Shown: piece by piece, positions 48,525 to 57,233 of the stretch | Position numbering within the stretch: the first letter of the stretch is position 1 | Layout of the letters: each line of letters begins with the position of its first letter | DNA from: VAXT01 sp963698015 | GTDB lineage: Bacteria > Actinomycetota > Thermoleophilia > Gaiellales > Gaiellaceae | Direction: 5' to 3' | DNA: 64,000 nt | NCBI GenBank assembly: GCA_963698015.1 | Contig: OY969109.1 | Span: 806,001 to 870,000, forward strand | The notes under the pieces: model-generated | What the model was told of the DNA's origin: nothing | Seen by the model: only the letters and a program-made list of their open reading frames with translations | Database searches by the model: none | Position numbers and translations under genes: made by a program

Positions 48525-49697
48525 ATGATGGCACCCGTGGCGAGCGCTGCCCAGACTCCGGCCTCTCCGGGCCGCGCCCAGAGCGCGCCGCTCACGCGCA
48601 AGCGTGCGATCTCCGTCTGGACGCTGGTCGTCGTGGCGTCGATCTTGATGCTGTTCGCCTCGCTCACGATCTGGGTGAAGCGGCAGGCGCTCGAAACGGA
48701 CGCGTGGACGAACGCGTCCGGGCAGATGCTCGCGGACGACGAGATCCGCGGGCAGCTCTCGCTCTACCTCGTCGACACGCTGTTCAACAGCGCGGATGCG
48801 ACCGCAAAGATCCAGCAGGCGCTTCCGCCGAATCGCGCGGCGCTCGCGCCCGTGATCTCGGGCGCGTTGCAGAACGTGGCGGTGCAGGCCGCCGACCGGA
48901 TCCTCCAGACACCGCAGGCTCAGGCTCTCTGGGAGGAGGCGAACCGTCGAGCACATCAGAACCTGATCGCGGTTCTGGAAGGAAAGGACGTGCGGCGGTT
49001 CCAGACCGAGAACGGCGAGGTCGTTCTCGACCTGGGCCCCCTCGTCCAGCGGTTGAGCACCCGGTTCGGGTTCGAGGCCCCACCGGATGCGGGGCAGATC
49101 ACGATTCTCAAGTCGGGCCAACTCAAGAACGCCCAGCGGGCGCTCAAGGTGATCAAGGTCGGCTCGGTCTTCCTGCTCGTTCTCGTCCTCTTCCTCTACG
49201 GGCTCGCCATCTACCTCGCCCGCGGCCATCGCCGCCGGATCCTCCGGGCCACCGCGGCCAGCTTCCTGCTCGTCGGCGTGCTCGTCCTCGTGATCCAGCG
49301 CGTTACGGGAGGAGTCGTCGTCGACTCGCTGATCAAGACAGATGCCGTCCGACCGGCCGGCAACCACGCGTGGGGCATCGGGACCGAGCTCCTCCGCAGC
49401 GTGGCGTACGCGCTCATCCTCTACGGGGTGGCCGGGCTCATCGGCGCTTGGCTCGCGGGGCCGACGCGCTTGGCCGTCGCAGCTCGACGGCGGCTGGCGC
49501 CCGTGCTCGAGGACCAGGCCTGGATTGTCTACGGAGCCGTGGCCCTGCTGTTCCTGCTCTTGATCGCGTGGGGCCCGACGCGCGCGACCCGCGAGTGGTG
49601 GGGGATTCTCCTGCTCGGCGGGCTGCTCTTCTTCGGCGTGGCGATGTTGCACCGCCAAACGGTGCGCGAGTTCCCCGCAACGAAGGTCGCGACCTAG
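48525..49697 (+). CDS. Membrane protein with extracytoplasmic domain
   Basis: 390 residues. A helix (about 28-50, TLVVVASILMLFASLTIWV), then an extracellular domain of about 170 residues (QMLADDEIRGQLSLYLVDTLF, QALPPNRAALAPVISGALQ, VAVQAADRILQTPQAQALWEEANR), then four more helices to the C-terminus. No family recognised; the exterior segment resembles proteins that interact with the cell envelope. Overlaps the PAS-LuxR gene by 4 nt (CTAG). Confidence 0.65.
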   Translation: MMAPVASAAQTPASPGRAQSAPLTRKRAISVWTLVVVASILMLFASLTIWVKRQALETDAWTNASGQMLADDEIRGQLSLYLVDTLFNSADATAKIQQALPPNRAALAPVISGALQNVAVQAADRILQTPQAQALWEEANRRAHQNLIAVLEGKDVRRFQTENGEVVLDLGPLVQRLSTRFGFEAPPDAGQITILKSGQLKNAQRALKVIKVGSVFLLVLVLFLYGLAIYLARGHRRRILRATAASFLLVGVLVLVIQRVTGGVVVDSLIKTDAVRPAGNHAWGIGTELLRSVAYALILYGVAGLIGAWLAGPTRLAVAARRRLAPVLEDQAWIVYGAVALLFLLLIAWGPTRATREWWGILLLGGLLFFGVAMLHRQTVREFPATKVAT

Positions 49698-50278
49698 GCT
49701 TCGTCCAGAAGATGGTCGCGCCGCGTGAGGGCGACCGCCTCGAGGCGCGAATGCACTCCAAGGGCGCGCAAAATGTGGCGGATGTGGTTCCGCACGGTCT
49801 CGACGCTGAGGTGGAGCTCGACCGCGATCTGGTTCGTCGAGCGGCCGTGCTCGAGCAGCCGTAGCACCTCGGTCTGGCGAGGGGTCAGGTCCGGATGTGC
49901 CGTGGGCGGGGGCCGGTCGATCTGGATGTCCACGACCTGCCCGAACATCGCGATCACCTGCTCGCCGTCCCGCAGAGGAACGGCGCTGATGTCGACGAGG
50001 ACGCGCTCTCCGTCGGCTCCAACGAAGACGACTTCGTTGTCGGAACGCTCGACAACCCCGGAAATATTGCGTGCGAAGATCTCCCGTGCACGGCGAGCCT
50101 CCTCCGGTGAGAGCACCGAGGTGAATTGACGCCCGCGGACGTCGCCGACGATCTCCATCGCCGCCGAGTTGACCCAGCGGATGATGCCGTGCCGGTCGAC
50201 GATGTACGACGGCACGCGCACCTTCTCCAACGCGTCGGTGACGTCGTGACCCATGTCGCGCAAGCTCGACACTTTCAT
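49694..50278 (-). CDS. PAS domain - LuxR helix-turn-helix regulator
   Basis: 194 residues. PAS domain at about 12-115 (VPSYIVDRHGIIRWVNSAAMEIVGDVRGRQF... VLVDISAVPLRDGEQVIAMFGQVVDI), then LuxR HTH: LTPRQTEVLRLLEHGRSTNQIAVELHLSVETVRNHIRHIL (TPRQTEVL...VETVRNHI), a compact sensor-regulator that reads a ligand or redox cue. No histidine kinase gene is near, so it is probably one-component. Confidence 0.9.
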   Translation of the reverse strand: MKVSSLRDMGHDVTDALEKVRVPSYIVDRHGIIRWVNSAAMEIVGDVRGRQFTSVLSPEEARRAREIFARNISGVVERSDNEVVFVGADGERVLVDISAVPLRDGEQVIAMFGQVVDIQIDRPPPTAHPDLTPRQTEVLRLLEHGRSTNQIAVELHLSVETVRNHIRHILRALGVHSRLEAVALTRRDHLLDEA

Positions 50279-50311
50279 CGAGTGTGCGGTCCGGCTGGGC
50301 CCCGCGTCAAG

Positions 50312-50632
50312 TCAGGCGGCTTCGACCTCGACCGTCGGACGCGGCAGGAACTCCCAGTCAACCTCGCCCGACTCCATGATGTAGACGCGTCCGTCGATCT
50401 CGAACCGGATGGCGCGGAGCGATTCCCGCGCCACCCAGTCCTCGACGGTCCGCATGAGCGATGCGAGGTCCGTGCGTGAAGCTCTGATGTAGACGTCCAC
50501 GATCGCGACGTCGTCTTCCTCGTTCACCGAGACCGCCCAGCGCGAGCGCAGGAGGGTCGCCAGACGCGCCGCACCGGCCAGGTCGGGCAGCTCGAACTGG
50601 ACAGTCTCGGTGAGTCCGTAGCCAAGGTCCAT
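50312..50632 (-). CDS. Conserved-looking small protein of unknown function
   Basis: 106 residues: MDLGYGLTETVQFELPDLAGAARLATLLRSRWAVSVNEEDDVAIVDVYI (in parts), then LMRTVEDWVARESLRAIRFEIDGRVYIMESGEVDWEF. Alternating strands and helices suggest an alpha/beta fold. The ATG at 50632 is chosen because the frame above it is antisense-like. Divergent from the RDD gene. Confidence 0.6.
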   Translation of the reverse strand: MDLGYGLTETVQFELPDLAGAARLATLLRSRWAVSVNEEDDVAIVDVYIRASRTDLASLMRTVEDWVARESLRAIRFEIDGRVYIMESGEVDWEFLPRPTVEVEAA

Positions 50633-50706
50633 GGCTGGAAGACTCGCGCGCCGACCCCTCGGACCGCTTGACCCAGGTAGGTCATTTCTGGTCCTCTGGT
50701 CATGGC

Positions 50707-51636
50707 ATGTCGACGCCTCGCAAACGCGCAGGGATCGCCGACTCGGCGGGGCGCGCCGCGTTCTACCCGGCTCGCGTCGCCGCGCGCGCCTGGCGCGGTG
50801 GAATCGAGTCCGCGGCCGAGGACGTCGTGTCGGCACCCGAGCTCGCCCGGATCGTCGACAGTGCACTGGCCGGGCCACTGCCCGAGGAGATCGCACGCTC
50901 GCTCGTCCGGCATCGGGTGATCGAGCGTGTGGTCGCCGAGCTGGCGGCGACCGGCGAGCTGGAGCGCCTGATCGAGCAGTCGCTCGGCAGCCGGCAGACG
51001 CTCGAGCTCACCGACCGCGTCCTCGCGAGCGACGAGATGCAGCGTGTGCTCCAGAGCATCGCCTCGAGCCCGGATCTCCGGCGCGCCGTCACGCGGCAGT
51101 CGGCGGGGCTCGCCGAGGACGTCGTCGCCGGTGTCCGGCGGTCCGCGACCCGCCTCGACGAGCGGATCGCCCGTCCTGCGCAGCGACGTCAGCCCGTGTA
51201 CGCGGGCATCGCGACGAGGGCCGCGGCGCTCGCCGTCGATGCGCTCACCGCGCTTTCGATCTTCGCGGTCGGCAGCGCCGTCGTCGCATTGATCGCGTCG
51301 CTCGTCGGCGGCATCAGGCCGCAGTGGCTCGCCGGCTCCCTGCTCGGCGCGGCCTGGATCATCGTCGGAGGGGGCTACTTCGTGCTCTTCTGGAGCGCCG
51401 CCGGGCAGACGCCGGGCATGCGGCTCATGCGGCTGCGCGTGCAGCGGCCGGATGGAGGCGGGCTCTCGGTCGGTCGCGCGATCGTGCGGACGACCGGGCT
51501 CGTGCTCGCGATCATCCCGCTCTTCGCAGGCTTCATCCCGGCGCTCTTCGACGAGCGGCGCCGCGCGCTCCCTGACTACCTCGCCGGGACGGTCGTGCTG
51601 CACGGCCACACGCCGGAGCGCGATGATTCATCCTAG
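50707..51636 (+). CDS. RDD-family membrane protein
   Basis: 309 residues. The N-terminal half is helical and soluble (LARIVDSALAGPLPEEIARSLV, RVVAELAATGELERLIEQSL, LELTDRVLASDEMQRVLQSI). The C-terminal half is an RDD domain: YAGIATRAAALAVDALTALSIF (RxxAxxxD), GQTPGMRLMRLRVQRPDGG and RRRALPDYLAGTVVL. RDD proteins are thought to be transport-related. ATG 50707. Confidence 0.85.
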   Translation: MSTPRKRAGIADSAGRAAFYPARVAARAWRGGIESAAEDVVSAPELARIVDSALAGPLPEEIARSLVRHRVIERVVAELAATGELERLIEQSLGSRQTLELTDRVLASDEMQRVLQSIASSPDLRRAVTRQSAGLAEDVVAGVRRSATRLDERIARPAQRRQPVYAGIATRAAALAVDALTALSIFAVGSAVVALIASLVGGIRPQWLAGSLLGAAWIIVGGGYFVLFWSAAGQTPGMRLMRLRVQRPDGGGLSVGRAIVRTTGLVLAIIPLFAGFIPALFDERRRALPDYLAGTVVLHGHTPERDDSS

Positions 51637-51697
51637 GCGGATGATGACCAGACACACGACCTGACTGGAATATTCCGGCAATGACAAGGAGGCACTG

Positions 51698-52225
51698 ATG
51701 GCAATTGGACCTGTGCAACTGCTTGTGCTCGGTTTTGCCGAGCCCAAGTTCCACGGCGAGATCCTCGCCGAGCTCGACCGGCTCAAGGAGAACGACATCG
51801 TCCGCGTGATCGACGGCCTGGCCGTGCACAAGGACGCAGAAGGCGAAGTAACCGTGCTGAAGCGGACCGACCTCAGCGACGAGGAGGCAGCCGAGTTCGG
51901 AGCAACCGTCGGCGCCTTGATCGGCCTCGGCATCGGCGGCGAGGAAGGCGCGGAGGTCGGAGCAGAGCTAGGCGCGGAGCGGACCGAGGACGGCGTCGAC
52001 CTCTTTCCCGAGGAGGATGCCCTCGACGTGATCGAGGAGATCCCGAACGACTCGGCCGCTGCGATCATCCTGCTCGAGCACCGGTGGGCGATCCCGCTGC
52101 GGGACGCCGTGGCGCGGGCGAACGGCATGCCGATCGCGGACTCGTTCATCCATCCGCTCGATCTCGTCGCAATCGGCCTGATCGCGGCGGAAGAGGCGGA
52201 CGCGCTCACGCCCTCCGAGTCGTAA
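51698..52225 (+). CDS. DUF6325/DUF1269-like protein
   Basis: 175 residues: MAIGPVQLLVLGFAEPKFHGEILAELDRLKENDIVRVIDGLAVHKDAEGEVTVLKRTDL, then a Gly-rich loop (GATVGALIGLGIGGEEGAEVGAELGAE) and SAAAIILLEHRWAIPLRDAVARANG. The GATVGALIG... glycine-zipper part may insert in membranes or oligomerise. A strong Shine-Dalgarno (AAGGAGG, 51687-51693) marks the start. First of a run of small genes to 53544. Confidence 0.75.
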   Translation: MAIGPVQLLVLGFAEPKFHGEILAELDRLKENDIVRVIDGLAVHKDAEGEVTVLKRTDLSDEEAAEFGATVGALIGLGIGGEEGAEVGAELGAERTEDGVDLFPEEDALDVIEEIPNDSAAAIILLEHRWAIPLRDAVARANGMPIADSFIHPLDLVAIGLIAAEEADALTPSES

Positions 52226-52265
52226 AACGAGGAAGAATCGGCCCAGACACGAAAGGAAGGAACCG

Positions 52266-52505
52266 ATGTTCGGACCAAGTCGCAGAGTGGCACGCCGCAC
52301 ATCACGGCGCACATCACGGCGCATGGCGGCACGCTACGACGAGCCGGCTTACGACGAGCCGCAACAGGCTGCTCCGCCGCCCCAGGCCGCACCGGCAGAG
52401 CCAGACATGACCGAGCAGCTTCAGGACCTGGCGAAGCTGCACGAGCAGGGAATCCTCACGGACGAGGAGTTCGCGGCCAAGAAGAAGGAGATACTGGACA
52501 TCTGA
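52266..52505 (+). CDS. SHOCT-domain protein
   Basis: 79 residues. An Arg-rich N-terminus containing a short tandem repeat (RRTSRRTSRRM; DNA CGCACATCACGG twice), a Pro/Ala-rich spacer with YDEPAYDEPQ, and the SHOCT domain LQDLAKLHEQGILTDEEFAAKKKEIL. SHOCT proteins often accompany the DUF6325 family and sit at membranes; the role is unknown. A Shine-Dalgarno (GAAGGAACC) precedes ATG 52266. Confidence 0.85.
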   Translation: MFGPSRRVARRTSRRTSRRMAARYDEPAYDEPQQAAPPPQAAPAEPDMTEQLQDLAKLHEQGILTDEEFAAKKKEILDI

Positions 52506-52562
52506 CCCCGTAGCGCCGCTCCGGACCCCTCGCGGTCGCGGCGGCCGAGAAAGGAGCAGTGC

Positions 52563-52982
52563 ATGAGCACGATGGACTCAGGCCGGGACATGTCCTCGCA
52601 ATGGACCGGCTGGATCGGCTTCGCGGCGATCATGCTTGCGTTTATCGGCGCGATCACGTTCTTCGAAGGGCTGATCGCGATCATCCGCGACAACTACTAC
52701 GTCGTCACCCGGCAGCAGGTCTTCCTGTTCGATGTCTCAACATGGGGCTGGATCATGCTGTTCTGGGGCGTCCTGCTGTTCCTCGCAGGGCTCGGGCTCG
52801 CGGCGAAAAGCGGTTGGGCCCGCTGGTTCACGATCATCGTCGTCTTCCTCAGCCTGCTGAGCCAGCTCAGCTTTCTGGGCAACGCCCAGTATCCGCTCTG
52901 GTCGCTGGTGGTGATCACGCTCGAGATCGTGGTCCTCTACGCGCTCACGGTGCGCTGGAAGGATGTCTACACGCTCGAGTAA
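52563..52982 (+). CDS. DUF7144-like membrane protein
   Basis: 139 residues with four helices: GWIGFAAIMLAFIGAITFFEGLIAII (about 17-42), WGWIMLFWGVLLFLAGLGLAAKSGWA, TIIVVFLSLLSQLSFL and PLWSLVVITLEIVVLYALTV. The W-x-x-F and DVSTWGW pattern is familiar from actinobacterial DUF7144 proteins. Fourth gene in a row of stress-cluster-like small genes, with SD GGAGCAG before ATG. Confidence 0.8.
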   Translation: MSTMDSGRDMSSQWTGWIGFAAIMLAFIGAITFFEGLIAIIRDNYYVVTRQQVFLFDVSTWGWIMLFWGVLLFLAGLGLAAKSGWARWFTIIVVFLSLLSQLSFLGNAQYPLWSLVVITLEIVVLYALTVRWKDVYTLE

Positions 52983-53056
52983 CGCTTCAAGGCTGATGAC
53001 GGCGCGGGCCATCCGGTCCGCGCCGGACTCGCCTCAGGCCCGAGGAGGTCCATGAG

Positions 53057-53335
53057 ATGCCCTGCCTGTTCGCACTGATCGCAGTTCTCTCCCCTCGACT
53101 CGCACTACTGCTCCTCTGGCTCTTCTCCCCCTGGGTGGACGGCGCATTTGCGGGCTTCCTCCTGCCGCTCTTGGGCCTGATCTTCCTGCCCTGGACAACG
53201 CTGATGTTCGTCCTCGTCGACGCTCCGGTCGGCGGGATCCACGTCGCCGGCTGGATCCTCGTCGGGCTCGGCTTTGTGCTCGACCTGAGCTCGTACGCGC
53301 AGTCGCGGGCATATCGTTCCTCGGAGTTCGCATGA
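53057..53335 (+). CDS. Small membrane protein
   Basis: 92 residues, three hydrophobic segments (LFALIAVLSPRLALLLLWLF, AGFLLPLLGLIFLPWTTLMFVLV, GWILVGLGFVLDLSSYAQS). The motif PWTTLMFVLVDAPVGGIHVAGWILVGLGFVLDLSSY appears in many actinobacterial small membrane proteins, function unknown. Shine-Dalgarno AGGAGG precedes ATG 53057. Confidence 0.78.
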   Translation: MPCLFALIAVLSPRLALLLLWLFSPWVDGAFAGFLLPLLGLIFLPWTTLMFVLVDAPVGGIHVAGWILVGLGFVLDLSSYAQSRAYRSSEFA

Positions 53336-53544
53336 TCGACGCGACGACGCTTGCAGTCGGCCTGCTCGCCGGCGGCTTCTGGATCCTCGCCGCCGTCTCG
53401 GTGATCCTCGCCCTCGCCGCGCTGCTCAGCGTCTTCCGCAACGAGGATTTCTCCGGCAGTTCGAGGACGCTGTGGGTCGTCGTGATCGTCGTCTTCCCGC
53501 TCTTCGGGTCGCTCATCTACTTCGGCGTGCGCAGCGACTGGTGA
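53332..53544 (+). CDS. PLDc_N domain membrane protein
   Basis: 70 residues: MIDATTLAVGLLAGGFWILAAVSVILALAALLSVFRNEDFSGSSRTLWVVVIVVFPLFGSLIYFGVRSDW. Two helices with a conserved acidic loop, the arrangement of the phospholipase-D-nuclease N-terminal (PLDc_N) domain in its short free-standing form. It overlaps the previous gene by 4 nt (ATGA) so the two are coupled. Confidence 0.82.
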   Translation: MIDATTLAVGLLAGGFWILAAVSVILALAALLSVFRNEDFSGSSRTLWVVVIVVFPLFGSLIYFGVRSDW

Positions 53545-53573
53545 GAGTCGTCCTTGCCGTAGACCCCAGTCGT

Positions 53574-53579
53574 TAGAGT
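53574..53579 (+). promoter_or_regulatory. -10 box for the second E1 alpha gene
   Basis: TAGAGT, 7 nt before the GTG at 53587; no Shine-Dalgarno. Likely leaderless start of the E1 alpha-E1 beta-E2 operon. Confidence 0.5.
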
Positions 53580-53586
53580 CTCGTCC

Positions 53587-54633
53587 GTGGCGATCGCCCG
53601 CGAAGCTGAGCCTGTCGGCTCCCTGCACGAGATCCGCGAGGCGGGCCTCGACCGCGAGGACCTGCTCGGCATGTATCGCAACATGCTGCTCACGCGCGGG
53701 ATCGAGGAGCGCGGGCACATCCTCTACAAGCAAGGCAAGATCCCCGGCTCCTTCTACACGGGCCGTGGGAACGAGGCCTCGTCCGTCGGCGTCGCGACCG
53801 CGATGGGCTCCGACGACGTCGGCACGCCGCTGCACCGGGACATGGGCGTGCACGTGACGCGCGGCGTCGAGCCCTGGAGGATCTTCGCCCAGTACATGGG
53901 CCGTGAGGACGGCCCCACCCGCGGCCGCGACGGCAACGTGCACATGGCCGACTCGAGGCTGGGACTGCTGGCGATGGTCAGCCACCTGCCGGCGATGCTC
54001 CCGGTCGCGGTCGGCTGCGCGCTCGCCTTCCGGATCCGCGAGGAGAAGCGCGTGGCGGTCGCCTGGTTCGGCGAGGGCGCCTCGGCGCGCGGCGACACGC
54101 ACGAGGGGATGAACCTCGCGGGTGTCCGCCGGCTCCCGGTGGTTTTCATCTGCGACAACAACCAGTGGGCATACTCGACCCCGACGCACCTCGAGTACGC
54201 GTGCGAGACGCTCGCCGATCGCGCACAGGCGTACGGGTTCGAGGGAGTCGTCGTCGACGGAACCGACGTGCTCGCCGTCTACCGCGAGACCAGGCGCGCG
54301 GTCGAGAAGGCGCGGGGGGGCGGCGGCCCGACGCTGATCGAGTCGCTGACGCTCCGCATGGAGGGCCACGCGGTGCACGACGACGCCTTCTACGTTCCGA
54401 AGGAGATGTTCGAGGAGTGGGCGAAGCGCGACCCGATCGAGCGCTTCCGCGGCTGGCTGCGCGAGAACGCTGCGCTGACGGACGACGAGGAGGACGAGAT
54501 CGGCGCGAGCGTCAAGAAGCTGCTCGTGGACGCGATCAACCTCGCGGACGAGTCCCCGCTGCCGGACCCGTCGACCTTGACCGAGGGCGTGTTCGCGACG
54601 CCCGAAGACCTCGACACGCCCCACCACAAGTGA
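53587..54633 (+). CDS. 2-oxoacid dehydrogenase E1 alpha subunit (second operon)
   Basis: 348 residues with the thiamine-diphosphate motif FGEGASARGDTHEG...VFICDNN (about 160-195) and HLPAMLPVAVGCALAFRI. Features FYTGRGNEASSVGVATAM and LHRDMGVHVTRG fit acetoin/pyruvate-type E1 alpha. It differs clearly from the E1 alpha at 5396 (GEGAS against GDGATSEGS), so the two operons are not recent duplicates and probably act on different substrates. GTG start with a -10 box 7 nt upstream. Confidence 0.93.
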   Translation: MAIAREAEPVGSLHEIREAGLDREDLLGMYRNMLLTRGIEERGHILYKQGKIPGSFYTGRGNEASSVGVATAMGSDDVGTPLHRDMGVHVTRGVEPWRIFAQYMGREDGPTRGRDGNVHMADSRLGLLAMVSHLPAMLPVAVGCALAFRIREEKRVAVAWFGEGASARGDTHEGMNLAGVRRLPVVFICDNNQWAYSTPTHLEYACETLADRAQAYGFEGVVVDGTDVLAVYRETRRAVEKARGGGGPTLIESLTLRMEGHAVHDDAFYVPKEMFEEWAKRDPIERFRGWLRENAALTDDEEDEIGASVKKLLVDAINLADESPLPDPSTLTEGVFATPEDLDTPHHK

Positions 54634-54640
54634 GCTCCTG

Positions 54641-55615
54641 ATGGCCGAGATGACCTACCTGCAAGCGATCTCTGACGGTCTTCGCGTGGAGATGCGCCGC
54701 GACAAGCGCGTGTTCGTGATCGGCGAGGACGTCGGCGTCTACGGAGGCGCCTTCAAGGTCACGCTCGGCTTCCAGGAGGAGTTCGGAGCCTGGCGCGTGA
54801 TCGACGCGCCGCTCTCGGAGACGGCGATCGTCGGCAGCTGCACCGGCGCCGCGATCATGGGCATGCGCCCCGTCGCCGAGATGCAGTTCGCGGACTTCAT
54901 CTCGTGCGCGTGGGACCACCTGGTCACGGTCGCGGCCAAGCAGCGCTACCGCGCCGGCACCCCGGTCCCGATCGTCGTCCGGCTCCCGTCCGGCGGCGGC
55001 TTTTCCGGCGGCCCGTTCCACTCGCAGAACCCGGAGAGCTCGTTCGCGCACATCGCGGGTCTGAAGGTCGTCTGCCCGGCGACGCCCGAGGACGCGAAGG
55101 GGCTCCTGATCACGGCCATCGAGGACCCGAACCCGGTCCTCTACTTCGAGCACAAGCACCTGTACCGCCGGATCAAGGCCGACGTGCCCGAGGAGCGCTA
55201 CACCATCCCGTTCGGCAAGGCGCGCACCCACCGCGAGGGCGACGACGTCACGGTCGTCACCTGGGGCGCGATGGTGCACACGGCCGGCGACGCTGCGAAG
55301 GAGCTGGAGAGCGACGGCGTCTCGGTCGAGATCCTCGACCTGCGGACGCTGATCCCCTGGGACAGGCAGGCCGTGCTCGCGAGCGCCGAGAAGACGTCGA
55401 AGGTGCTCGTCCTGCACGAGGACACGCGCACGGGCGGCTTCGGCGGCGAGATCGCGGCCACGATCGCCGAGGAGGCGTTCGAGCATCTCGACGCGCCGAT
55501 CATGCGGATCGCGGCGCCCGACGCGCCGGTGCCGTTCTCGCCGCCGCTCGAGAAGGCGTTCATCCCGCAGGTCGAAGACGTCGTCAAGGGACTGAAGGAG
55601 CTGGCGGAGTACTGA
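54641..55615 (+). CDS. 2-oxoacid dehydrogenase E1 beta subunit (second operon)
   Basis: 324 residues: MAEMTYLQAISDGLRVEMRRDKRV, GEDVGVYGGAFKVTLG, the Glu of thiamine activation region DAPLSETAIVGSCTGAAIMG, GGGFSGGPFHSQNPESSFAHIAGLKVV and C-terminal PDAPVPFSPPLEKAFIPQVEDVVKGL. The tail resembles pyruvate/acetoin E1 beta and differs from the YPYWQIEDAYMPS tail of the first operon. It is followed by E2 with TGATG. Confidence 0.94.
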   Translation: MAEMTYLQAISDGLRVEMRRDKRVFVIGEDVGVYGGAFKVTLGFQEEFGAWRVIDAPLSETAIVGSCTGAAIMGMRPVAEMQFADFISCAWDHLVTVAAKQRYRAGTPVPIVVRLPSGGGFSGGPFHSQNPESSFAHIAGLKVVCPATPEDAKGLLITAIEDPNPVLYFEHKHLYRRIKADVPEERYTIPFGKARTHREGDDVTVVTWGAMVHTAGDAAKELESDGVSVEILDLRTLIPWDRQAVLASAEKTSKVLVLHEDTRTGGFGGEIAATIAEEAFEHLDAPIMRIAAPDAPVPFSPPLEKAFIPQVEDVVKGLKELAEY

Positions 55616-57021
55616 TGGCCACCACCGAGGCCGTCGACGTCGTCATGCCGCAGATGGGCGTCTCCGTATCGGAGGGGACGATCACGAAGTGGCTCAAGCA
55701 GGTGGGCGAGGAGGTGGCCGCCGACGAGTCGCTGCTCGAGATCTCGACCGACAAGGTGGACACCGAGGTGCCGAGCCCGGCGAGCGGGGTCGTGACGCAG
55801 ATCCTCGTCCAGGAAGGCGAGACCGTGGACGTGGGCGCGAAGCTCGCGGTGATCGGCGGCGAAGCCGGCGCGCCCGAGGAAGCGCCGGCCGCGGAGCCGG
55901 AGCCCGAGGCCGCCGCTCCCGCCCCGGCGCCGACAGAGCCTGCAGCCGCGCCTGAGCCGGCGCCCGCCGCCGCAACGACACCGGCCGAGGCCCAGCAGAA
56001 CGGCAAGAGCTTCGTCTCGCCGGTCGTGGCGCGCATCGCCTCCGAGCACGGCGTCGACGTCTCGAGCGTCCCCGGCACGGGCCGCGGCGGGCGCGTGACC
56101 AAGAAGGACATCCTCGACTTCGTCGAGGCCGGCCCGCCGGCCGCGCCTCCGCAGGAAGCGCCTCCGCAGGAAGCCCCTGCGGCCGCTCCGGAGACCGCCC
56201 CCGCTCCTGCTCCCGAGCCACCTCCCGCCCCCGCCGCCCCGACGCCTGCCGCCGAGGCCGCGCCGAAGCCTCCTCCGCCTCCCGCCCCCGAGCCGGTGGC
56301 CGCGACAGCCGGCGAGCAGCTCGAGCCGATGAACGCGATGCGCCGCGGAATCGCCGAGCACATGCGCCGCTCCCTCGACACCGCCGCTCACGTCACGAGC
56401 GCGATCGAGGTCGACATGTCCCGCGTCGTCGAGATCCGCAACAAGCTCAAGCCCGAGTACCAGAAGACCTATGGCGTCAACCCGACGTATCTGATCTTCG
56501 TCGCCCGCGCGGTCGTCGAGACGCTCAAGAAGTACCCGTGGATCAACGGCGAGATCCGCGGCGAGCAGATCGTCACGCGGCCGTGGGTGAACCTCGGGTT
56601 CGCGGTCGAGCTCACCGACGGCAAGGGCCTCATCGTCCCGGTCGTCAAGCACGCCGAGGGCCTGAACCTTCTCGGGATGGCACAGGCGGTGACCGATATC
56701 GCCGACCGCGCACGCAACAAGAAGCTGACCCCCGACGAGGTGCAGGGCGGCACGTTCACGATCACGAACCCCGGCGGCTACGGCACGTTCCACGGCACGC
56801 CCGTGATCAGCCAGCCGCAGGCGGGCATCCTCGGCACCTACGCGCTCGTCAAGCGCCCCTGGGTCGTGCAGGACTCCTTCGGCAAGGACGTGATCGCGAT
56901 CCGGCCGATCATGAACATCACGCTCACGTACGACCATCGCCTGGTCGACGGAGCGCTCGCTGGCCGCTTCCTGAAGGACCTCAGGGAAGCGCTCGAGACC
57001 TGGGACGAAGTCGCCTACTAG
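55615..57021 (+). CDS. 2-oxoacid dehydrogenase E2 acyltransferase (second operon)
   Basis: 468 residues. One lipoyl domain (about 8-83, lipoyl Lys in ISTDKVDTEV), a Pro/Ala-rich linker, the E1/E3-binding domain (about 138-170: VSPVVARIASEHGVDVSSVPGTGRGGRVTKKDIL), a second, longer Pro/Ala linker, and the catalytic domain with TYDHRLVDGA near the end. Unlike the first E2 it lacks HIRAN and the palindrome insertions. Start ATG 55615 overlaps E1 beta's TGA. Confidence 0.95.
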   Translation: MATTEAVDVVMPQMGVSVSEGTITKWLKQVGEEVAADESLLEISTDKVDTEVPSPASGVVTQILVQEGETVDVGAKLAVIGGEAGAPEEAPAAEPEPEAAAPAPAPTEPAAAPEPAPAAATTPAEAQQNGKSFVSPVVARIASEHGVDVSSVPGTGRGGRVTKKDILDFVEAGPPAAPPQEAPPQEAPAAAPETAPAPAPEPPPAPAAPTPAAEAAPKPPPPPAPEPVAATAGEQLEPMNAMRRGIAEHMRRSLDTAAHVTSAIEVDMSRVVEIRNKLKPEYQKTYGVNPTYLIFVARAVVETLKKYPWINGEIRGEQIVTRPWVNLGFAVELTDGKGLIVPVVKHAEGLNLLGMAQAVTDIADRARNKKLTPDEVQGGTFTITNPGGYGTFHGTPVISQPQAGILGTYALVKRPWVVQDSFGKDVIAIRPIMNITLTYDHRLVDGALAGRFLKDLREALETWDEVAY

Positions 57022-57233
57022 TGGAGCTCGTCCGGTTGACAGTCGTCCTGAACGAGATCGAGGCCGACCAGGTCCAGTCGCTCCTCAAGTTCGAGCAGAT
57101 CGAGTCGATGCAGCGGCCGACCGACTCCGGCGCGGCGAGCATCGGGGGCAGCGGCGCCATGAGCGGTTCCCGCGAGATCCTCGTCAAGCCGGAGGACCTC
57201 GAGACCGCCAAGGCGATCATCGGCGAGGAATAG
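57021..57233 (+). CDS. DUF2007-like protein, first copy
   Basis: 70 residues: VELVRLTVVLNEIEADQVQSLLKFEQIESMQRPTD, a Gly/Ser/Ala-rich middle (SGAASIGGSGAMSGS) and REILVKPEDLETAKAIIGEE, as in the DUF2007 putative signal-transducing proteins (ferredoxin-like fold with a Gly-rich loop). GTG start sharing one base with the E2 stop, so translationally coupled to E2. The paralogue at 57519 has the same layout. Confidence 0.78.
   Translation: MELVRLTVVLNEIEADQVQSLLKFEQIESMQRPTDSGAASIGGSGAMSGSREILVKPEDLETAKAIIGEE

Noticed and set aside
52296..52325. CRISPR-like short repeat (ACATCACGGCGC twice)
   Set aside because: Only two tandem copies within the Arg-rich start of the SHOCT gene, no spacers.
55198..56937. 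579-codon open frame opposite E1 beta and E2
   Set aside because: Composition is Gly/Arg repeats derived from the Pro/Ala linkers; the plus-strand genes are complete.
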